Source: Rhizobiaceae bacterium (GTDB lineage: Bacteria; Pseudomonadota; Alphaproteobacteria; Rhizobiales; Rhizobiaceae). From it: a stretch of DNA of 64,000 nucleotides. Shown here piece after piece: positions 57,690 to 64,000 of the stretch. The stretch is from contig JAMLJB010000001.1 in the NCBI GenBank assembly GCA_023953835.1, positions 2,267,501 to 2,331,500 of the forward strand. The letters are read 5' to 3'. Position 1 is the first letter of the stretch. Each line of letters starts with the position of its first letter. The notes beneath the pieces are model-generated. The model was not told the DNA's origin. It did no database searches and saw only the letters and a program-made list of their open reading frames with translations. The position numbers and the translations under genes were made by a program.

Positions 57690-58766
57690 ATGCTCTACCG
57701 TACCGCCGGCCAGTACAAGACAAGCTACCACGCCGACCACGCCCTGTTTCCGGTGAAGCAGGATGCGTGGTTGCTGGGGATCATCCTGCTTTTCGCCTAT
57801 GCCGTCATTCCCATGACGGCGAGCGAATTCGCTTTCAATGCCTTGCTCATTCCAGTCCTGATCTACGCGCTTGCTGCGCTCGGGCTGAACATTCTCACCG
57901 GCTATGCCGGGCAATTGTCGCTTGGAACCGGTGCGTTCATGGGCGTTGGCGCTTATGCCTGCTTCAAGATCGTCACCGCCTTTCCCGAACTCAATATCGT
58001 GATCGCGATTGCGCTGTCCGGTCTTTTTTCGGCGGCCGTGGGCGTGGCGTTCGGCCTTCCGTCGCTTCGTATCAAGGGGTTCTATCTCGCGATCACCACG
58101 CTGGCGGCACAGTTCTTCCTGGTGTGGCTGTTCGAGAAATGGGGCTGGCTCTACAATTATTCTTCCTCCGGCGCGATTCAGGTCCCGAACATCCAGATGT
58201 TCGGGATCACGGTCGCAGGACCGAACGCCGCCCCGATGACACAATATTACTTTGTCCTGGGCGTTGTGACGCTCGTGACATGGTTCGCCATCAACATCAC
58301 GCGCGGACGCATCGGGCGTATCTGGAAATCCGTACGCGATATGGACATCGCCGCCGAACTCGTCGGGATCAACCTGATGAAGGCCAAGCTGTCGGCTTTC
58401 GCAATCTCGTCCTACATCGTAGGCGTGGCGGGTGCCTTGTTCGTCTTTCTATGGCGCGGCGCCGCGGAGCCGAACCTGTTCGACATTCCGCTGTCGTTCC
58501 GCGTGCTCTTCATCGCGATCATCGGCGGGCTCGGATCGATACTGGGAAACTATCTTGGCGCTATCCTGATTGTCGCCCTTCCGGTCGTCCTGAGCACGCT
58601 GCCGGGCATGCTCGGCATTCCGCTTCAATCGGCGACCGCCGAGCATCTCAATGTCATGATCGTCGGTGCGACGATCATCCTGTTCCTGATTGTGGAGCCG
58701 CACGGGTTGGCGCGCTTCTGGCAGATCATCCGGGAAAAGCTCATCATGTGGCCATTCCCGCACTGA
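57690..58766 (+). CDS. Branched-chain-type ABC permease (LivM-like)
   Basis: A 358-aa permease with about nine or ten helices: IYALAALGLNILTGYAGQLSLGTGAFMGVGAYA near 58 is the LivM signature, and a C-terminal AISSYIVGVAGALFVFLWRG then GGLGSILGNYLGAILIV segment. Pairs with the upstream LivH-like subunit. Confidence 0.93.
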   Translation: MLYRTAGQYKTSYHADHALFPVKQDAWLLGIILLFAYAVIPMTASEFAFNALLIPVLIYALAALGLNILTGYAGQLSLGTGAFMGVGAYACFKIVTAFPELNIVIAIALSGLFSAAVGVAFGLPSLRIKGFYLAITTLAAQFFLVWLFEKWGWLYNYSSSGAIQVPNIQMFGITVAGPNAAPMTQYYFVLGVVTLVTWFAINITRGRIGRIWKSVRDMDIAAELVGINLMKAKLSAFAISSYIVGVAGALFVFLWRGAAEPNLFDIPLSFRVLFIAIIGGLGSILGNYLGAILIVALPVVLSTLPGMLGIPLQSATAEHLNVMIVGATIILFLIVEPHGLARFWQIIREKLIMWPFPH

Positions 58767-58847
58767 CTTCGCCCGGCGGCGGGCGTGGACGAACGGGGTA
58801 GGTTCGCCCCATCCATCAAGGAGAAACGGACAGTTGGAGGAGATAGA

Positions 58848-60167
58848 ATGAAACGCTTGATGAAGACTGCCCTGCTGGCGAGCGCCATCGCGGCAGGCAC
58901 GGCATTTGTCGGATCGGCCAAGGCCGAGGATTCAGTGCTGTTGCCGAACCTGTCATATCGAACCGGCCCCTTCGCGGCGACCGGCACGCCACTCATGAAC
59001 GGCCAGCGCGATTATATGACCATGCTCAACGAGCGAGATGGCGGGGCCAATGGCGTTATCCTGAACTATCAGGAGTGCGAGACGGGCTACAACACCGAGA
59101 AGGGTGTCGAATGCTATGAAAAGACCAAGGCGGAAGGCGCTATCGTCACCCAGCCCTGGTCTACCGGCATCACCTTGCAGGTGCTGCCGAAATCCAACGT
59201 GGATTCGATGCCTATCCTTGCGCCCGGCTACGGCTTTTCCGCGATGCAGGACGGCAAGATATTCAAATGGGCGTTTAATCCGCCCGCGTCCTATTGGGAC
59301 GGCGCGTCGATGATCCTTCAAAACATTTCCGACGGAAATCTCGACAATCTCAAGGGCAAGAAGATCGCGCTGCTGCATCTCGACCACCCCTTCGGCAAGG
59401 AGCCCATTCCCCTGCTCGAAGCGCTGGCAAAGAAGCACGGCTTCACCCTCCTGCCGATTCCGGTCGGCCTGAAGGAAATGCAGAACCAGTCGGCGCAATG
59501 GTTGCAGATCCGCCGCGAGCGTCCGGATTTCGTGGTGATGTGGGGATGGGGCGCGATGAATGCGGGCGCCATCACGGAAGCCGTGAAAACCAAATATCCG
59601 ATGAACCAGTTCGTCGGCATCTGGTGGTCGGGGCTGGATGCAGACCTCAAGCTGGTCGGCGATGCGGGCAAGGGCTATCGCACGCTGTCGTGGAGCTATC
59701 CGAACAATGAATCCAAGGTGATGAAGGACATCAAGCAGCTTGTTGTCGATCCGGGAAAATCCATGCTGAACACCAGCACGGGCGAGTTCGACTGGGTGTT
59801 CTATCAGCGCGGCGTGCTGATTTCCGCCATGCTGGCCGAAGGCGTGAAGGAAGCGCAGAAGCACTTCAACACGAAGGTTGTGGACCGGGAGCAGCTTCGC
59901 TGGGGGCTTGAGAACCTCGATTTCAGCGAAGCAAAGATCAAGGAGCTTGGGCTGGAAGGGATGATCCCGCCGTTCAAGACGACCTGCGGCAACCATACCG
60001 GCCATTCCGGCGCCTGGATGCTTGAGTGGGACGGTACGAAATTCGTGAAGGCTTCGGACGTTCTTCAGGCCGACCGCGCCGAGATTGATCCGCTGGTCGC
60101 GGAAAAGGCGAAGGAATATGCCGACGCCAATCAGCCTTGGCCGACCAACGACGAATGCAAGATGTAA
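58848..60167 (+). CDS. ABC transporter substrate-binding protein (Leu/Ile/Val-type)
   Basis: A 439-aa periplasmic binding protein with a Sec signal (MKRLMKTALLASAIAAGTAF; cleavage near SAKA/E, about residue 25). The mature part has the type-I binding fold (SYRTGPFAATGTPLMNGQRDYMTMLNE). It is larger than a simple leucine-binding protein, suggesting a non-amino-acid ligand such as an aliphatic or aromatic acid, consistent with the acyl-CoA synthetase. ATG 58848 follows GGAGGAGA. Confidence 0.92.
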   Translation: MKRLMKTALLASAIAAGTAFVGSAKAEDSVLLPNLSYRTGPFAATGTPLMNGQRDYMTMLNERDGGANGVILNYQECETGYNTEKGVECYEKTKAEGAIVTQPWSTGITLQVLPKSNVDSMPILAPGYGFSAMQDGKIFKWAFNPPASYWDGASMILQNISDGNLDNLKGKKIALLHLDHPFGKEPIPLLEALAKKHGFTLLPIPVGLKEMQNQSAQWLQIRRERPDFVVMWGWGAMNAGAITEAVKTKYPMNQFVGIWWSGLDADLKLVGDAGKGYRTLSWSYPNNESKVMKDIKQLVVDPGKSMLNTSTGEFDWVFYQRGVLISAMLAEGVKEAQKHFNTKVVDREQLRWGLENLDFSEAKIKELGLEGMIPPFKTTCGNHTGHSGAWMLEWDGTKFVKASDVLQADRAEIDPLVAEKAKEYADANQPWPTNDECKM

Positions 60168-60174
60168 ACGCGAT

Positions 60175-60202
60175 GGAGCGCTTCCCGCAGGGGGAGCGCT
60201 CC
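60175..60202 (+). promoter_or_regulatory. Hairpin after the binding-protein gene
   Basis: GGAGCGCT (60175-60182) pairs with AGCGCTCC (60195-60202) in an 8-bp perfect stem with a 12-nt loop; no T tract follows. It lies 8 nt after the binding-protein stop and before the LivF-like gene. A parallel element follows the BMP binding protein at 4313-4334. Confidence 0.5.
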
Positions 60203-60221
60203 GTCCTGATCTGAACTGGCG

Positions 60222-61064
60222 ATGGTGACCATGAGCGAAGCGGCGGCAAAGGCAGAACTCGCGAAGCCCATTCTTTCGGTGAACAATATAGAGGTCATTT
60301 ATGACCACGTGATCCTCGTCCTGAAGGGGGTTTCGCTGTCCGTGCCCGCAGGCGGCATCACCGCGCTGCTGGGCGCGAACGGGGCCGGCAAGACAACGAC
60401 GCTCAAGGCGATTTCAAACCTCCTGCATGCAGAGCGCGGCGAGGTGACGAAAGGCACGATTGTTTTTGAAGGTGAACAGGTGCAGTCGCTCTCGCCCAAC
60501 GAACTGGTGCGCCGCGGGTGCATTCAGGTGATGGAAGGGCGGCATTGCTTCGGACATCTTTCGATCGAGGACAATCTGATGACCGGCGCGTTCACCCGGC
60601 GCGACGGCAAGGCGGAAATCAACAGCGACCTGGAAATGGTCTATGCGTATTTCCCCCGCCTGAAGGTGCGGCGCGCCAGCCAGGCAGGCTATACGTCAGG
60701 CGGCGAGCAGCAGATGACGGCCATCGGTCGCGCCCTGATGTCGCGTCCGAAAATGATCCTGCTGGACGAGCCGTCGATGGGGCTCGCGCCGCAGCTCGTT
60801 GAAGAAATCTTCGAGATCGTCAAGAAGCTCAATGAGGAGCAGGGTGTATCTTTCCTGCTGGCGGAGCAGAACACCAATGTCGCGCTGCGCTACGCGAAGT
60901 ACGGATACATTCTCGAATCGGGGCGCGTGGTGCTTGACGGCGAAGCCGAAGCGCTGCGCACCAATGAGGACGTCAAGGAATTCTACCTAGGAGTTGGTGG
61001 GGAAGGGCGAAAGTCCTTCCGCGACGTGAAGCACTACAAGCGCCGTAAGCGCTGGCTGTCCTGA
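60222..61064 (+). CDS. ABC transporter ATP-binding protein (LivF-like)
   Basis: A 280-aa ATPase: Walker A GANGAGKTT near 52, signature TSGGEQQMTAIGRALM near 160, Walker B MILLDEPSMGLAP. It is longer at the C-terminus than typical LivF, with a basic tail (SFRDVKHYKRRKRWLS). An ATG at 60231 is an alternative start. It completes the five-gene transporter. Confidence 0.92.
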   Translation: MVTMSEAAAKAELAKPILSVNNIEVIYDHVILVLKGVSLSVPAGGITALLGANGAGKTTTLKAISNLLHAERGEVTKGTIVFEGEQVQSLSPNELVRRGCIQVMEGRHCFGHLSIEDNLMTGAFTRRDGKAEINSDLEMVYAYFPRLKVRRASQAGYTSGGEQQMTAIGRALMSRPKMILLDEPSMGLAPQLVEEIFEIVKKLNEEQGVSFLLAEQNTNVALRYAKYGYILESGRVVLDGEAEALRTNEDVKEFYLGVGGEGRKSFRDVKHYKRRKRWLS

Positions 61065-61080
61065 CCATCGCTGATGTTTT

Positions 61081-61129
61081 GATTCAAGCACTTCGCGCGA
61101 GGATTCAACCGCATCGCAAAGCGATTCAA
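61081..61129. repeat. Three GATTCAA direct repeats with exact 21-bp period
   Basis: GATTCAA occurs at 61081, 61102 and 61123, each 21 bp apart (two helical turns), in the 105-bp convergent gap between the LivF-like and PotA-like genes. A short ATCGC/GCGAT stem (61113-61125) overlaps the third copy. The role is unknown: a binding array or chance. Confidence 0.5.
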
Positions 61130-61169
61130 CTTTGCCGGGTAAGTGATTGATGGCGAGTCGCTTTTCGTT

Positions 61170-62234
61170 CTAATGCAGCACCAGAACGTCATTGGACGCG
61201 AAGGTTATTTTCGTGCTGTCTCCGATCGTCGGTGGCGGCGTGCGTGAGTTGTTGAACGTGTCGAGCGCAATCGTTTCCTTGCCGAGATTGACCCGAACGC
61301 GAATGACCGAACCGAGGAAATGCACGTCGGTGATCTTGCCGTGCAACTCGGCGTCATTGCCCTTATATTCGCCAAGAGCCATCGCTTCCGGACGCAGGGC
61401 GAGCGAAACGGTGTCGCCGTTTTTCGAGCCGTTGAGCGATCCCTTGACGGCAATTTCATCATTGTTGACGCGCACCTTGCCAAGTGCTGCGTCCACCACC
61501 TGACCCTCCATGACATTCAGCGTTCCAACAAAATTGGCGACGAATTTCGTGGCGGGGCGGTTGTAGATTTCGAAAGGCGTGGCGACCTGTTCCGCGACGC
61601 CGCCATACATGACGACGATCCGGTCGGAGATCGACAGCGCCTCTTCCTGATCGTGCGTCACAAAAATCGTCGTGATGCCGAGGCGCTTCTGGATGCTCCG
61701 GATTTCGTCGCGTAGTGAGACGCGCACCTTGGCATCGAGCGCGGACAGCGGCTCGTCAAGCAGCAGCAGCTTAGGGGAGGGCGCCAATGCGCGCGCAAGC
61801 GCCACGCGCTGCTGCTGGCCTCCGGAAAGCTGATACGGATAGCGGTCGCCAAGCTGCGGCAGTTTGATGATGTTCAGCATTTCCTGAACGCGCTTGTCTT
61901 GGTCTGCCTTGCTCGCTCCGGCGACCTTAAGTCCGAATGCGATGTTCTGCGCGACGGTCAGGTTGGGAAACAGCGCATAGGCCTGGAACACCATGCCGAT
62001 GTTGCGCTGGTTCGGTTTCAGGTTGGTAACATCCTTGCCCGCGATGAAAATCTTGCCGGCGGTAGGCTCTTCGAAACCGGCCACCATGCGCAGCACCGTT
62101 GTCTTGCCGCAGCCCGACGGGCCGAGGAAGGAAACAAATTCGCCGGGTTCGACGTCGAGATTAAAGTCCTGAACGACCGTGTTGTCGCCGAAGGACTTCT
62201 TGACGTGCTGGATCGAGAGGAATGGCTCGGCCAT
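61170..62234 (-). CDS. ABC transporter ATP-binding protein (PotA/FbpC-like)
   Basis: A 354-aa ATPase: Walker A GPSGCGKTT near 40, signature YQLSGGQQQRVALARAL near 136, Walker B LLLLDEPLSALD, H-loop THDQEEAL, and a C-terminal TOBE-type domain (about 280-350). Start ATG 62234 (MAEPFLS) is chosen over the upstream in-frame start. It is 10 nt after the permease stop and ends the minus-strand operon. Confidence 0.93.
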   Translation of the reverse strand: MAEPFLSIQHVKKSFGDNTVVQDFNLDVEPGEFVSFLGPSGCGKTTVLRMVAGFEEPTAGKIFIAGKDVTNLKPNQRNIGMVFQAYALFPNLTVAQNIAFGLKVAGASKADQDKRVQEMLNIIKLPQLGDRYPYQLSGGQQQRVALARALAPSPKLLLLDEPLSALDAKVRVSLRDEIRSIQKRLGITTIFVTHDQEEALSISDRIVVMYGGVAEQVATPFEIYNRPATKFVANFVGTLNVMEGQVVDAALGKVRVNNDEIAVKGSLNGSKNGDTVSLALRPEAMALGEYKGNDAELHGKITDVHFLGSVIRVRVNLGKETIALDTFNNSRTPPPTIGDSTKITFASNDVLVLH

Positions 62235-62244
62235 GGAATTGTCC

Positions 62245-63063
62245 TCAGTTCGGGCGGTTCGCGGATCGCGGAGCAAATCGAGACAGGAATTGTATCATCG
62301 CCATACAGCCCCAGGTCAGGGCGAAAGCGATGATGGCAAGCGCGGCTGGTTCGTAGGCGCGATTGGCCCCGAGGTTCTGCATATAGGGTCCGAATGCGGG
62401 CCGGTTGAGCAGGGACGCCATGGTGAATTCGCCGATCACGATGGCGAATGTCAGGAAGGCTCCGGACAGGACGGCGATCAGCACATTGGGCAGGATGACG
62501 CGGGAGATGATCGTTGCCCATCCAGCGCCGAGAATCTGCGCCGCTTCGGTAAGCGTCGGAACGTCGATCGTTCTCAAGCCGGTATCCACCGCGCGATACA
62601 TGTAGGGAAGCGACAGCACCGCATAGCCGATCACCAGCAGCACGTTGGTGCCGCCGGTCGTACCGAGGAACGGCAGGTAGGAATTGGAGCCGTACATGCG
62701 GATATAGCCGAATACGATGACGATGGCGGGTATCACCAGCGGCAGAAGCGTGATGAACTCGACCAGCGGACGCAGGTGCGGCATGCGCAGGCGGATCCAA
62801 TAGGCCGTGGGCACGACGATCAAAATGCCGAGCACGATGGTGAAGGCGGCGGCAATCGTCGAATAGGCAAAGGTCGCCTGAAAGCGCTCGTCACCGAACA
62901 CCTTGTCGAACACGCCGAAGGAGTATCCCTGCCCGAACAGCGAGAAGGTGGGACTGTTGCGCTGGCGCATGGAGAATTCCAGCGTGGCGATCAGCGGAAC
63001 GATGAAATAGGTCGCGCCGATTGCGAAGGTGAGCCATGCCCACCAGGTGCCGCCCTTCTTCAT
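62245..63063 (-). CDS. ABC transporter permease (PotC/FbpB-like)
   Basis: A 272-aa permease with about six helices and the EAA-loop region (EAAQILGAGWATIISRVILPNV near 179). Its start at 63063 overlaps the preceding gene stop (ATGA); longer in-frame extensions lie within that gene and are rejected. The transporter class carries polyamines, spermidine, iron or organic anions; the substrate is not determinable. Confidence 0.92.
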   Translation of the reverse strand: MKKGGTWWAWLTFAIGATYFIVPLIATLEFSMRQRNSPTFSLFGQGYSFGVFDKVFGDERFQATFAYSTIAAAFTIVLGILIVVPTAYWIRLRMPHLRPLVEFITLLPLVIPAIVIVFGYIRMYGSNSYLPFLGTTGGTNVLLVIGYAVLSLPYMYRAVDTGLRTIDVPTLTEAAQILGAGWATIISRVILPNVLIAVLSGAFLTFAIVIGEFTMASLLNRPAFGPYMQNLGANRAYEPAALAIIAFALTWGCMAMIQFLSRFAPRSANRPN

Positions 63064-63959
63064 TTGAGCCACCTTTCGCTGCGTGTGCGGAACCAGATGT
63101 AAAAGATGTTGGCGAGGCCCGTTATGAAGATCATGCCGAAGGCGAGCGCGTAGCCGAGGTGAGGATCGTTCAGCACATCCCCGCGTATCTGCGCGTAGAG
63201 CAGGATGGGTACGATGTTGAGCGACGAGCCTGTGAAGGCATAGGCGGTCGCGATGGCGCCGAAGGCATTTGCGAAGAGCAGGATGACCGTGCCGAGAAAG
63301 CTCGGCCACAGAACAGGAATGAGAACCATGCGCCAGAACTGCCACGGCGTCGCGCCGAGCGTCGCCGCAGCTTCGCCCCACTCCTTCCGCAGTCCATCCA
63401 GCGCGGGCGTGATGATCACCACCATCAACGGAATCTGGAAGTAGAGGTAGACGAGGATCAGGCCGTAGCTGCTGAGCAGGTTGAAGCCGGTCGAATAGAG
63501 GTTCATGCCGAACACATCGCGCAGGATCACGGTCACAAGGCCGAGCCTGCCAAGCGTGGCAATGAACGCAAATGCCAGTGGTACGCCGGCAAAATTTGAA
63601 GCAACGCCTGAAAACGTCATGGTTGCGGATCGCACCCAATCGGGCAGGCCGCCGCGCACAATGGCGAGCGCGATCGCGAGGCCGACCAATGCGCCCAGCA
63701 TAGCCGACCAGAAGCTGATCTTCAGCGACACCCAGTAGGACGAGCGGATCGATTCATCCAGAAACAGCTTCCAGATGTTTTCCAGCGTGAGCTGCCCCTC
63801 ATTGTTCTGAAACGCGCCAATGATGAGATACATTGTCGGCAGGATCAGGAACAGCAGAGCGAAGATGAGAAAGGGTGCTACCCCCAGCCACTGCGTCGGC
63901 AGGCGGATGGCGCTGGTGGACGGGGCGGGGACTGTCGTGGCTGTTGCTTGCTCGGTCAT
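63060..63959 (-). CDS. ABC transporter permease (PotB-like)
   Basis: A 299-aa permease with about six helices and an EAA-type loop (EAAATLGATPWQFWRMVLIPVL near 194-215). It opens this operon within the window. A periplasmic binding-protein gene would be expected upstream, beyond the right edge at 64000. The remaining 41 bp show nothing identifiable. Confidence 0.92.
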   Translation of the reverse strand: MTEQATATTVPAPSTSAIRLPTQWLGVAPFLIFALLFLILPTMYLIIGAFQNNEGQLTLENIWKLFLDESIRSSYWVSLKISFWSAMLGALVGLAIALAIVRGGLPDWVRSATMTFSGVASNFAGVPLAFAFIATLGRLGLVTVILRDVFGMNLYSTGFNLLSSYGLILVYLYFQIPLMVVIITPALDGLRKEWGEAAATLGATPWQFWRMVLIPVLWPSFLGTVILLFANAFGAIATAYAFTGSSLNIVPILLYAQIRGDVLNDPHLGYALAFGMIFITGLANIFYIWFRTRSERWLK

Positions 63960-64000
63960 GCGCTCACGCGAATATGCGAGAAAGTGAACCGGGCGGCACA

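Noticed and set aside
56670..58244. 524-codon minus-strand ORF antisense to the Liv permeases
   Set aside because: Composition is extreme in His/Asp/Gln/Arg with no fold, and it is fully explained by the permease genes on the other strand.
63064..63639. N-terminal extension of the PotC-like permease
   Set aside because: The extension is the neighbouring permease read out of frame; the ATGA overlap at 63060-63063 marks the true start.

Overview
The window is about 64 kb of a high-GC bacterial chromosome, almost certainly an alphaproteobacterium of the order Rhizobiales/Hyphomicrobiales (Mesorhizobium/Phyllobacteriaceae-like; genus not fixed). Support comes from the 23S-5S-tRNA-fMet tail of an rRNA operon, the rhizobial style of purine catabolism (PuuD urate oxidase with a cytochrome c tail, PuuE-UraD fusion, XdhABC), many ABC transporters, and dense operons with ATGA stop/start overlaps. 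I see no insertion sequence, prophage, integrase or CRISPR array. Gene names rest on recognised motifs and family resemblance, not on a database search.

Layout. (1) 1-1883: 3' part of 23S rRNA, a hairpin-rich 23S-5S spacer, 5S rRNA and initiator tRNA. (2) 1968-9845: a LysR regulator divergent from a nitrogen-scavenging operon: amidase-like remnant, BMP-type binding protein, two permeases, BiuH-like cysteine hydrolase, double ATPase, second cysteine hydrolase and AtzH-like protein; purU follows. (3) 10.9-17.2 kb: PPi-type phosphofructokinase, L,D-transpeptidase, LysE exporter, xylB-xylA. (4) 17.2-31.9 kb: purine/ureide catabolism on both strands around a divergent promoter at about 20.6-20.8 kb. 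The route is guanine (GuaD), xanthine (XdhABC), urate (PuuD), hydroxyisourate (UraH), OHCU (UraD), allantoin (PuuE), then AllE and AllA, plus glycerate kinase. A clear allantoate amidohydrolase/allantoicase gene is not in the window. (5) 31.9-42.5 kb: glutamine-synthetase-like enzyme with an aminotransferase, GNAT, WD40/CobW zinc pair, MarR, DMT exporter, LacI regulator (apparent CTG start), D-2-hydroxyacid dehydrogenase, gamma-glutamyl hydrolase. (6) 42.7-49.6 kb: orphan TakP-like TRAP binding protein, orphan LivH permease, CGNR regulator, lipoprotein, fused indolepyruvate:ferredoxin oxidoreductase. (7) 49.6-53.6 kb: GGDEF-EAL protein, FeeM/LuxI-like acyltransferase, Crp/Fnr regulator. (8) 53.75-61.1 kb: acyl-CoA synthetase with a complete branched-chain-type ABC transporter and a 49-aa DUF3096-like membrane peptide. 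(9) 61.2-64 kb: minus-strand polyamine/iron-type ABC transporter whose binding protein should lie beyond the right edge.

The unifying theme is nitrogen salvage: purines, ureides and probably biuret/s-triazine-like or guanylurea-like compounds are imported and broken down to ammonia, urea and glyoxylate/glycerate. The best candidates for new biology are the BMP/BiuH/AtzH operon with its amidase remnant, the c-di-GMP/FeeM/Crp signalling trio, and the acyl-CoA synthetase-ABC-DUF3096 operon. Several unassigned palindromes sit at promoters.
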